A stretch of DNA of 8,485 nucleotides, from positions 1 through 8,485 of the forward strand of contig JBNKDU010000114.1 of NCBI GenBank assembly GCA_050288425.1, read 5' to 3'. Below the pieces are notes generated by a model. It searched no databases. It was not told the DNA's origin and worked only from the letters and a program-made list of their open reading frames with translations. The position numbers and the translations under genes were made by a program. Numbering within the stretch: position 1 is the stretch's first letter; each line of letters opens with the position of its first letter. Below are positions 1 to 5,714 of the stretch, piece by piece. The DNA is from JARRKU01 sp050288425. Its GTDB lineage: Bacteria; Desulfobacterota; Desulfobacteria; Desulfobacterales; Desulfosarcinaceae.

Positions 1-95
1 AATACGGCACCGGCATCAAGAAGGAGCTGTATTGTGTGGCGTATCGGCTGATCGTCCATTATTTCCTTCCGTTAGGCTTTTTTTTGAAACCATAA
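1..95 (+). CDS. C-terminal tail of an upstream gene, product unknown (partial)
   Basis: Reading from base 3, the frame stays open for 30 codons to a TAA at 93-95. The first 18 or so codons are rich in G/C at the third position, as in the real genes of this window, while the other two forward frames are not. The encoded tail is basic then hydrophobic (it contains KKELYC and ends FFLKP). I do not recognise a family from so short a piece. The third-position bias fades in the last ten codons, so the true gene end is less certain than the frame. It could also be chance open sequence. Confidence 0.38.
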   Translation, partial: YGTGIKKELYCVAYRLIVHYFLPLGFFLKP

Positions 96-101
96 CAAGA
101 C

Positions 102-109
102 GACCGGTC
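102..109. promoter_or_regulatory. GACCGGTC palindrome upstream of the SDR gene, possible operator
   Basis: A perfect 8-bp palindrome lies between the end of the upstream frame and the Shine-Dalgarno of the SDR gene, directly beside an AT-rich stretch (110-122) that could hold a -10 element. Small G/C-rich palindromes in this position are often bound by TetR-like repressors, and SDR genes are often so controlled. No regulator gene is in the window and I found no convincing -35/-10 pair, so this is only a candidate. Confidence 0.2.
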
Positions 110-143
110 ATATTAATTATTCATTCAACCAGGAGGAAGTCCC

Positions 144-890
144 ATGAATACGAAAAATCGACCCATCACCACCATCGTCACCGGCTCATCCAGCGGCATC
201 GGATTGAGCGTCGCCCGCGCCTTTCTGGAAGAGGGCGCCAATGTCATCCTCAACGGCCGCGATCCCGGAAAACTGGCGGCCATCGAGACCGAACTCGGCG
301 CGGCGGGCCGGGTGGACTCCGTGGCCGGCAACATCGGTGATCGCGCGACGGGCGAAGCCTTGGTACGCGCCGCCGTCGATCGCTTCGGTCGGGTGGATGT
401 GCTGGTCAACAATGCCGGTACATTCGGGGTCAAGCCGTTCCTGGAGGTCTCCGAGAAAGAACTGGACGGCTTCCTGTATGGCAATTTGCGGGGCACCTAC
501 CTCACCACCCAGGCGGCCGTCCGGCAGATGAAAGAACAGCGCGGCGGCGCCATAGTCAATATCGGCACCGTGCTCATCGATCATGCCATGGGCAGCGTTC
601 CCGCCTCGGCTCCCCTGGTGAGCAAGGGCGGCATCCATGCCTTGACCCGCAGCCTGGCCGCGGAACTCGCCGCGGACGGCATCCGGGTCAACCTGGTCGC
701 CCCCGGCATGGTCCGGACGCCGCTGCACGGCGACGCGGATGTGGATTCCTTCGGCGGTGTCGCCCTGCTCCAGCGCGTCGCCGAGGCCGACGAGATCGCC
801 CAGGCGGTCCTCTATCTGGCCCGCGCCGAATTTATCACGGGCCACATCCTGCCGGTGGACGGCGGCTTCGTCTCCGGCCGCGTCGGATGA
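144..890 (+). CDS. SDR family oxidoreductase with atypical active site
   Basis: This 248-residue protein has the length and order of a classical short-chain dehydrogenase/reductase, a Rossmann-fold NAD(P)(H)-dependent cytoplasmic enzyme family. Visible landmarks are the dinucleotide-binding TGSSSGIG at residues 13-20, NNAG at 89-92, the Asn-containing helix near 114, the RVNLVAPG segment at 181-188 and the C-terminal GHILPVDGG at 233-241. The start is fixed by AGGAGG at 131-136, seven bases before ATG. The active site is odd. The lysine of YxxxK is present (K161, in VSKGG), but the position four residues before it is Pro157, not Tyr, and the usual Ser after VNI is replaced by Gly-Thr (141-142). 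The protein therefore either uses other residues or is not a standard oxidoreductase. I recall SDR relatives with a similar PASAxxxxKGG stretch, so this may be a real subfamily and not decay. The substrate cannot be inferred. Confidence 0.9.
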   Translation: MNTKNRPITTIVTGSSSGIGLSVARAFLEEGANVILNGRDPGKLAAIETELGAAGRVDSVAGNIGDRATGEALVRAAVDRFGRVDVLVNNAGTFGVKPFLEVSEKELDGFLYGNLRGTYLTTQAAVRQMKEQRGGAIVNIGTVLIDHAMGSVPASAPLVSKGGIHALTRSLAAELAADGIRVNLVAPGMVRTPLHGDADVDSFGGVALLQRVAEADEIAQAVLYLARAEFITGHILPVDGGFVSGRVG

Positions 891-919
891 CGGCTTTCGA
901 TTCACCATTGGAGAATCCC

Positions 920-1081
920 ATGCCACACATAAACATGACATTTATCGGCGAAGGCGGGACCTCTGCAAGCCGGACGACCGCATGGGGCAAAGAAGCCATG
1001 GACATGCCGGCCGCCCATGGCTGTCCGGATCGCGCCCTTCTTATTGCGCGTGCCCCACCTCTTGGACGAATCTGGTATTGA
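920..1081 (+). CDS. Small ORF after the SDR gene; hypothetical, possibly a gene remnant
   Basis: This 53-codon ORF begins at an ATG with a good Shine-Dalgarno (TGGAG, 909-913, six bases upstream) 29 bases after the SDR stop. The first residues, MPHINMTF, resemble the start of small tautomerases of the 4-oxalocrotonate tautomerase family, where Pro after the initiator Met is the catalytic base. The rest shows no tautomerase pattern, and the third-position G/C bias weakens toward the end. An upstream in-frame ATG at 887 overlaps the SDR stop but lacks as good a ribosome site. It may be a genuine tiny protein, a frameshifted or eroded gene, or non-coding. Confidence 0.3.
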   Translation: MPHINMTFIGEGGTSASRTTAWGKEAMDMPAAHGCPDRALLIARAPPLGRIWY

Positions 1082-1219
1082 GTAAATGCGCATAACATGG
1101 TAGGGAGAATTTTAACGTGGAGAATCGATGAACCGATAAAAATTGATCTCCCACGCCCGCTTGCGCGCCATTCGCGGCTGCCGATTCATGGTTTGAAAAA
1201 AAGAAGACAAGGAGGAAGA
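1082..1219. other. Intergenic gap before the nosL/ABC block; no clear promoter
   Basis: This 138-nt stretch should carry the leader of the downstream block if it is transcribed separately. It is more A/T-rich than the genes around it and contains an 8-bp palindrome, ATGCGCAT, at 1086-1093. I could not find a properly spaced -35/-10 pair, a sigma-54 site or a terminator hairpin followed by a T run. An open frame runs through it in phase with the downstream gene, but the strong Shine-Dalgarno at 1210-1215 argues for translation starting at 1220. Confidence 0.4.
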
Positions 1220-1774
1220 ATGCGTATGAAAGGCGTTTTCGTTCTGACTTTTGCCCTGCTCGGGTGTCTGTTGATGGCCCTGCCGGCGGCAGCGACCGGT
1301 GCCGGCGACGATGATATCGCCCGGATTCCAGACTGTCCGCTCTGCGGGATGGATCGCCACAAGTTCGCCCACAGCCGGGTCTTGATCCGTTATGAGGATG
1401 CGAAGGAATTCGGCGCCTGTTCGCTGCACTGCGCGGCGCTGGAAATGGCCTACCACATCGACCGGATACCGGCGAAAATCCAAGTCGGCGATTACAACGG
1501 CAAACAATTGATCGATGCCGAGACAGCCACCTGGGTGATCGGCGGTAACGCAAAAGGCGTGATGACGCGCAACGCCAAATGGGCTTTCGGCAGCAAGGCC
1601 GACGCGGAGGCGTTTGTCGCGGCCAACGGCGGCCGGCTGGCCGGTTTCGAGGAGGCCCTGCAGGCGGCCTTCACCGATCTGTACGAGGATACGCGCATGA
1701 TCCGCCAGAAACGCCAGAAGATGCGCCGGATGGGGCACCAAGGAAAATCCCCCCGGCAGGCCGATCACGATTGA
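1220..1774 (+). CDS. nosL: NosL family protein, first copy (secreted, CxxCGM metal-site motif)
   Basis: This 184-residue exported protein belongs to the NosL family, whose characterised member is a periplasmic, outer-membrane-anchored Cu(I) chaperone for nitrous oxide reductase maturation. It has a hydrophobic signal segment (residues 5-25). Cleavage after AAA at 25 is plausible, and LLGC at 13-16 could alternatively act as a lipobox. The family hallmark CPLCGM is at 39-44, followed by HKF at 47-49, SLHC at 68-71 and an MTRNAKWAF segment at 115-123. The tail (156-184) is very basic and looks like an extension. ATG at 1220 was chosen because AAGGAGG (1209-1215) sits just upstream; starting at 1097 would place 41 odd residues before the signal peptide. 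It is the first gene of a tight six-gene block, 16 nt before a second nosL-like gene. A copper role is inferred from the family; the metal is not shown by the sequence. Confidence 0.85.
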   Translation: MRMKGVFVLTFALLGCLLMALPAAATGAGDDDIARIPDCPLCGMDRHKFAHSRVLIRYEDAKEFGACSLHCAALEMAYHIDRIPAKIQVGDYNGKQLIDAETATWVIGGNAKGVMTRNAKWAFGSKADAEAFVAANGGRLAGFEEALQAAFTDLYEDTRMIRQKRQKMRRMGHQGKSPRQADHD

Positions 1775-1790
1775 CCACCCACCGACAGAG

Positions 1791-2312
1791 ATGGAACGGA
1801 TGATTCTCACGAGAGGCAGGATTCAATGGACACGCCTGGTGATGGCCGCCCTGCTGGTGATCCTGATGGCGGGGGCGGCCACCGGCCGGGCGCAGCCGGC
1901 CAAACAGACACCGCCCACGCTGGACAAGACCCGGAAATGCCCGGTGTGCGGCATGTTCGTTCATCTCTACCCGGATTTTGCCGCCTCCCTGACCTTCAAC
2001 GACGGCAAGGTGTTGTTCTTCGACGGCGCCAAGGACATGTTCAAATGTTACTTCGACCTGCCCCGCTATGCGCCCGGCTATCAACAAACCGATATCCAGT
2101 CCTTGTACGTGACCGAGTATTATGACATGGAGGCCCTGGAGGCCTTCCAGGCTTTTTTCGTGATGGGCAGCGATGTCCACGGACCGATGGGCAATGAATT
2201 GATCCCCTTGCGTTCCCGTGCCGACGCCCGCGAGTTTGCAAAGGATCACAAGGGACGCCGTGTGTTGACCTTCGAGGAGGTAACGCCGGCATTGATCGGA
2301 AGCCTGGATTGA
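1791..2312 (+). CDS. nosL: NosL family protein, second copy (secreted, CxxCGM metal-site motif)
   Basis: This 173-residue protein has a basic N-terminus, a signal or anchor helix at about 15-34 with no lipobox Cys, then CPVCGM at 50-55 and GSDVHGPMGNELIPL at 126-140, a Met/His-containing stretch typical of NosL. DGAKDMFKCYFDL (78-90) matches the family pattern in which the polypeptide after the Cys pair carries a conserved FD(G)..D segment. It differs strongly from the first NosL, which lacks the GPMG stretch, so the two are old paralogues and probably not interchangeable. The ATG at 1791 has only a weak ribosome site (AGAG just before it); ATG at 1800, in frame, is an equally possible start preceded at nine bases by AGAG. 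It follows the first copy by 16 nt. The likely job is periplasmic Cu(I) binding or transfer to a partner of this operon; this is family-based inference. Confidence 0.87.
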   Translation: MERMILTRGRIQWTRLVMAALLVILMAGAATGRAQPAKQTPPTLDKTRKCPVCGMFVHLYPDFAASLTFNDGKVLFFDGAKDMFKCYFDLPRYAPGYQQTDIQSLYVTEYYDMEALEAFQAFFVMGSDVHGPMGNELIPLRSRADAREFAKDHKGRRVLTFEEVTPALIGSLD

Positions 2313-2326
2313 ACGGGAGGCCGAGG

Positions 2327-2656
2327 TTGCGCAAGTCGACGATTTATCTCCTGTTCATCGGCTGCGGCCTGCTGCTGATCTTCGCCGCGCTGGGCGTGCA
2401 TGCCCCCCTGTCCAGGCCGGCGGCGCTGCATCGCCGGGCGTGCGAACGGGGGCTGGTCCGGGGGTTGGGTCTCACCGACCTGTGCCTGTTCACCGAGGCG
2501 CCCTATACGCGTCATCCGGCGCTGGCCGACCGCTTCACCGCCTTCCAGGATCACCCCCGGGCCGCGGCCCATTTTCCTTCCGGCAGTCTGGTGCCTCCTC
2601 CCGCGCACCTGCTCCGGCCCATTGCCGTCGGGAATCCGGGCAAGGGGGAACCGTGA
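2327..2656 (+). CDS. Small single-pass membrane protein of the NosL/ABC block, unknown function
   Basis: This protein of about 109 residues has one N-terminal membrane helix (about 5-24) after a short basic start, giving an expected N-in, C-out topology with roughly 85 residues in the periplasm. Two Cys (39 and 53) and several His (63, 76, 82, 94) lie in the exported part, as does a Pro-rich end (90-104). I do not recognise a named family. TTG at 2327 is preferred because GGGAGG (2315-2320) lies six bases before it; an in-frame TTG at 2309 overlaps the preceding stop but has a poorer ribosome site. The stop overlaps the next gene's GTG by 4 nt, so it is probably translationally coupled to the permease. 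Its position between NosL and the transporter suggests an accessory or periplasmic adaptor role, but this is inference. Confidence 0.72.
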   Translation: MRKSTIYLLFIGCGLLLIFAALGVHAPLSRPAALHRRACERGLVRGLGLTDLCLFTEAPYTRHPALADRFTAFQDHPRAAAHFPSGSLVPPPAHLLRPIAVGNPGKGEP

Positions 2657-3798
2657 GCACGGCCGTCTGGTGGCGACGCCAACGGTCCCTGCTGGACTTC
2701 GCCCTGGCAGGCCTGCTTCGCCGCAAGGTGAAAAACGGCGCGCTGCTGTTGGGCTACACCTTGATCGTCTTCATCCTCACATCGGTGCTGTTCTTCGCCG
2801 AGGCGGTCCGCCAGGAGGCCGTGGCGGTATTGGCCGGCTCGCCGGAGATGGTGGTGCAGCGCATGTCCGCCGGCCGCTACACGCCCATTCCGCTGACCTA
2901 TGGACAGACCATCGCGGCGATCCGCGGCGTCGGCCGGGTCACCCCCCGCTGGTGGGGCTATTACTACCATCCCAGCGCCGGCGCCAATTACACGGTCATG
3001 GCGGCCGACATGGCGGAACTGCAACCGGGTACGGCGGAGGTGGGCAGCGGCGTGGCCCGCACCTGGCAGACCACCGCCGGAGGCTACCTCTATTTCAATA
3101 CCTTCGACGGCCGGGGATTGCTGCTCACAGTGAATCGCCTGCTGCCGGTGGACACGGAACTGGTCAGCGCCGATCTGATCCTGGTGACCCAAGCCGATTT
3201 CCAAAGAATCTTCGGGATGGACCCTTCGCTGGCCAGCGACTTCGGCGTCGCCGTGCGCAACCGTCGCGAAGCCCGCACCATCGCCGAGAAGATCGTGAAC
3301 CGGCTCCCCGATGCCCGCCCGATCCTGCGCGAAGAGATCCAGCGCACCTACACCGCCTTGTTCGATTGGCGCAGCGGGTACCTGATGGCGATCCTCGGCA
3401 GTGCCGTGCTGGCCTTTTTCATCTTCGCCCTGGACAAGGTCACCGGGTTGAGCGCCGAGGAACGCAGCGAGATCGCCGTTCTCAAAGCCGTCGGCTGGGA
3501 TACCTCCGATGTGCTGCTCCTGAAATTCTACGAGAGCCTGAGCATCTCCTTCACGGCTTTCGTCCTGGGCGTGCTGGGGGCTTACCTGCATGTCTATTTC
3601 GCCCAGGCGCCGCTGTTCGAGCATGCATTGAAGGGGTGGGGTGTGCTCTATCCCCGCCTGCAACTGGCGCCGTCGATCAATTTCTACCAACTGACCTCCG
3701 CGCTGGCCTTCACGGTGATGCCCTACGCGCTGGTCACCATCGTGCCGGCCTGGCAGGCGGCGATCACCGATCCCGACACGGTGATGAGGCAGTTTTGA
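2653..3798 (+). CDS. FtsX/MacB-type ABC transporter permease
   Basis: This 381-residue protein shows the four-helix layout of the FtsX/MacB permease superfamily: one helix at about 28-50, a large extracytoplasmic domain (about 52-238, MacB_PCD-like), then helices near 241-262, 294-317 and 348-370. The cytoplasmic loop EERSEIAVLKAVGW (269-282) is the coupling-helix region that contacts the ATPase, and the C-terminus DPDTVMRQF is the usual DPxxxxR-type ending. Such permeases are mechanotransmission devices or exporters/extractors acting on periplasmic substrates. They differ in fold from NosY. GTG at 2653 is chosen because it overlaps the preceding stop (GTGA) and has a GGGGGA ribosome site at 2644-2649. 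The ATPase follows after 2 nt. No membrane-fusion protein or outer-membrane channel gene is adjacent, so the substrate route is unclear. Confidence 0.9.
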   Translation: MSTAVWWRRQRSLLDFALAGLLRRKVKNGALLLGYTLIVFILTSVLFFAEAVRQEAVAVLAGSPEMVVQRMSAGRYTPIPLTYGQTIAAIRGVGRVTPRWWGYYYHPSAGANYTVMAADMAELQPGTAEVGSGVARTWQTTAGGYLYFNTFDGRGLLLTVNRLLPVDTELVSADLILVTQADFQRIFGMDPSLASDFGVAVRNRREARTIAEKIVNRLPDARPILREEIQRTYTALFDWRSGYLMAILGSAVLAFFIFALDKVTGLSAEERSEIAVLKAVGWDTSDVLLLKFYESLSISFTAFVLGVLGAYLHVYFAQAPLFEHALKGWGVLYPRLQLAPSINFYQLTSALAFTVMPYALVTIVPAWQAAITDPDTVMRQF

Positions 3799-3800
3799 CC

Positions 3801-4487
3801 ATGATTCGCCTGGCCCGTGTCACCAAGACCTATCATGCCGGCAAGTCCAACGCCCATACCGCCGTGGCGCAGGTCTCCTGCGAATTGCCTGACCGCCGGA
3901 TCACCGTTCTCCAAGGGCCCTCCGGTTCCGGGAAGACCACCCTGCTGAGCCTGATCGGCTGCATGACCCGTCCCACCGAGGGCCGGATCTTCTTCGACCG
4001 CAAGGAAATCAGCAGCCTGCCCGAGCGGTTTCTGGCCGCACTGCGGCAACGGCGCTGCGGGTTCGTATTCCAGAACTACAACCTGATCAAGGGAATCAGC
4101 GTGGTCGAAAATGTCCTGTTGCCCGCCCTGCCCCTCGGGCGCCCGTACCACGCGATGCTTCGCCGTGCCGAGGATCTGCTGGACCGTCTCGAAATCGCCT
4201 CTTTGTCCCGGACACCGGTGCAATATCTCTCCGGCGGGGAGCAGCAGCGGGTGGCCATCGCACGGGCCCTGATCAACCGGCCGGATGTGATCATCGCCGA
4301 TGAACCCACGGCCCACCTGGATGCCGAACTCTCCGGACAATTCCTGGCCATCGCCCGCGATTTGAGAGACCGCGGCAAGACCGTGCTCATCGCCAGCCAC
4401 GACCCGATGGTATGCGATTCCGATGCGGTGGACCATCGCATCACCCTGCGCGACGGCCGCATCATCGCCGGGGAGGCGGGGCGTTGA
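3801..4487 (+). CDS. ABC transporter ATP-binding protein, LolD/MacB-type
   Basis: This 228-residue nucleotide-binding subunit has every canonical motif: Walker A GPSGSGKT at 39-46, Q-loop Gln91, signature LSGGEQQR at 143-150, Walker B VIIADE at 163-168, D-loop AHLD at 171-174 and the switch His200 in ASHD. Sequence and length fit the LolD/MacB/FtsE-type group that pairs with FtsX-fold permeases, here the gene 2 nt upstream. It binds and hydrolyses ATP on the cytoplasmic face to drive the permease. The ADEPTAHLD segment departs slightly from the more usual ADEPTGNLD. Translation starts at ATG 3801, with GAGG at 3786-3789 as a loosely spaced ribosome site, suggesting coupling to the upstream gene. 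The stop overlaps the next start by 4 nt. Confidence 0.94.
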   Translation: MIRLARVTKTYHAGKSNAHTAVAQVSCELPDRRITVLQGPSGSGKTTLLSLIGCMTRPTEGRIFFDRKEISSLPERFLAALRQRRCGFVFQNYNLIKGISVVENVLLPALPLGRPYHAMLRRAEDLLDRLEIASLSRTPVQYLSGGEQQRVAIARALINRPDVIIADEPTAHLDAELSGQFLAIARDLRDRGKTVLIASHDPMVCDSDAVDHRITLRDGRIIAGEAGR

Positions 4488-5482
4488 TTGTCAATCCGGC
4501 CATCATCGCCCTGGTCGGCGGGTCCTGGATCACCGTCGGGTTCGCCGCCTATGCCGGCTTCCTGGGCCTGCAGATCATCCGCCACTGGGATCTGGCCGGC
4601 GGCAGCGAGCGACAATTGGTGCTGGAGCGCCGGACCTACCTGGTATCCACCATCATGGCGTATCTTCTGGCCCTGGAGATTTTCAGCCTCTTCCTGTTCA
4701 TCTATACGGCGGATCACCTGCATCCCATGTTCGTGGGGGCCATGTGCGCGGCGGGATCCCTGCATGTCGATCCCTTCGGCTACCCGGCCTTGCTGGCGAA
4801 GATCGCCATTGTGCTGTACGGCGGCGTCTGGCTCCTGATCAACCGGGCCGACAACCGGGCAGAGGACTATCCGCTGATCCGGTTCAAATATTGGTTGCTT
4901 CTCGGGATCACCATTCTGCTGGTCGGATCGGCCCTGCTGCAGACGGCTTACTTCAGGGGATTGCGGGCCAATGTGATCACCTCCTGCTGCGGCACCCTGT
5001 TCAGCAGCGAAACCCGGTCCATCGCCGGCGCCATCGCCGCCCTGCCCATCCATCTCACCCGCATCGCTTTCTTCATCAGTACCGCCCTGCATCTGTGCAT
5101 CGGTGCCCATTATCTGAAGACCGCCCGGGGCGCCGGGCTTTTCGGCTGGTCCAGCGCGGCCTTCTTCGCCGTCGCCGCCGTCTCCGTGGTCTCCTTCATC
5201 TCGGTCTATTATTACGCCCTGCCCACCCATCATTGTCCCTTCGACCTGCTGCAGCCCGGGTATCATTTCGTGGGCTACCCCCTGTATGCGGCCTTGTTCG
5301 TGAGCGCCGTCACGGGGATCGCCGTGGGGGTGATGGGAGGTTTTGCCGGCCACGGGTCCCTGGCGACGATTCTCCCGCCGATGATGCGGCGCCTGGGCTG
5401 GATCAGCCTGGCGGCGAACCTTGCCTTCACCGCCCTGGCCGTCTACCCCATGATATTTTCCGATTTCATCCTCGGCGCCTGA
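4484..5482 (+). CDS. Polytopic membrane protein of the NosL/ABC block, uncharacterised
   Basis: This 332-residue protein has about eight hydrophobic helices (near 5-30, 52-75, 101-119, 135-157, 188-208, 223-245, 264-287 and 303-325). It has three notable loop or helix-end segments: GAMCAAGSLHVDPFG at 85-99, TSCCGTLF at 167-174 and THHCPFD at 248-254. Clustered Cys/His at membrane edges suggest a metal or redox site (C88, C168, C169, H249, H250, C251), but I cannot assign a named family. TTG at 4484 is selected because it overlaps the ATPase stop (TTGA) and follows GGGGAGG at 4470-4476. It is the last gene of the block, with a 232-nt gap after it. A role as a partner of the transporter or a thiol/metal-handling component is inference only. 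Confidence 0.8.
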   Translation: MIVNPAIIALVGGSWITVGFAAYAGFLGLQIIRHWDLAGGSERQLVLERRTYLVSTIMAYLLALEIFSLFLFIYTADHLHPMFVGAMCAAGSLHVDPFGYPALLAKIAIVLYGGVWLLINRADNRAEDYPLIRFKYWLLLGITILLVGSALLQTAYFRGLRANVITSCCGTLFSSETRSIAGAIAALPIHLTRIAFFISTALHLCIGAHYLKTARGAGLFGWSSAAFFAVAAVSVVSFISVYYYALPTHHCPFDLLQPGYHFVGYPLYAALFVSAVTGIAVGVMGGFAGHGSLATILPPMMRRLGWISLAANLAFTALAVYPMIFSDFILGA

Positions 5483-5714
5483 TCAAGGCCGTCCCGGCAG
5501 GCCAGCCGGCCCATGCCGTACCGCTCAAGATTCCATTCAAACGGTCGATATCCTTACCAATGGATCGGACCGCGGATGACGCGTGGGACTTCCGCAAGGA
5601 AGCCGCCGGCCATAGGCAACCATCTGTATTGACAGCGTGTTTGCTTTTGAAACCGGTTCGGGAAATCGTTTTCAACGGCGGGCCGAAACGTAAAAACGGC
5701 ATCGGGCACGAAGG
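5483..5714. other. Intergenic region between the NosL/ABC block and the Alg44-like gene
   Basis: No convincing gene is visible here; the frame of the downstream gene is closed by TAA at 5691-5693. A GC-only hairpin (CCGGC/GCCGG, 5494-5509) just after the upstream stop lacks a T run, so it is not a clear Rho-independent terminator. A TTGACA hexamer occurs at 5629-5634, but no acceptable -10 lies 16-18 bases downstream. An AACCGGTT palindrome is at 5651-5658. The promoter of the exopolysaccharide genes probably lies here, but I cannot place it. Confidence 0.4.

Noticed and set aside
186..941. Long antisense open frame opposite the SDR gene
   Set aside because: It mirrors the codon bias of a well-supported gene, has no family motif or ribosome site, and is expected at this GC content.
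2551..3690. Long antisense open frame opposite the permease gene
   Set aside because: It has a His/Gln/Gly/Asp-rich composition typical of reverse-strand shadows in GC-rich DNA; the + strand gene has clear FtsX/MacB features.
2400..3800. N-terminal extension of the ATPase frame covering the permease region
   Set aside because: It is out-of-frame Arg/Pro/Gly-rich translation; the ABC domain itself starts at ATG 3801, and the overlapped region encodes the permease in another frame.
4076..5353. Long antisense open frame spanning the ATPase and polytopic membrane genes
   Set aside because: It crosses two convincing genes and has low-complexity Gly/Asp/Gln composition and no recognisable domain.
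5494..5509. Hairpin CCGGC/GCCGG as a terminator of the NosL/ABC block
   Set aside because: It is a short stem with no following T run; such hairpins are common by chance in GC-rich sequence.
5629..5657. TTGACA as a sigma-70 -35 element for the Alg44-like gene
   Set aside because: No hexamer resembling TATAAT lies at 16-18 bases downstream; the region there is ACCGGTT-like.
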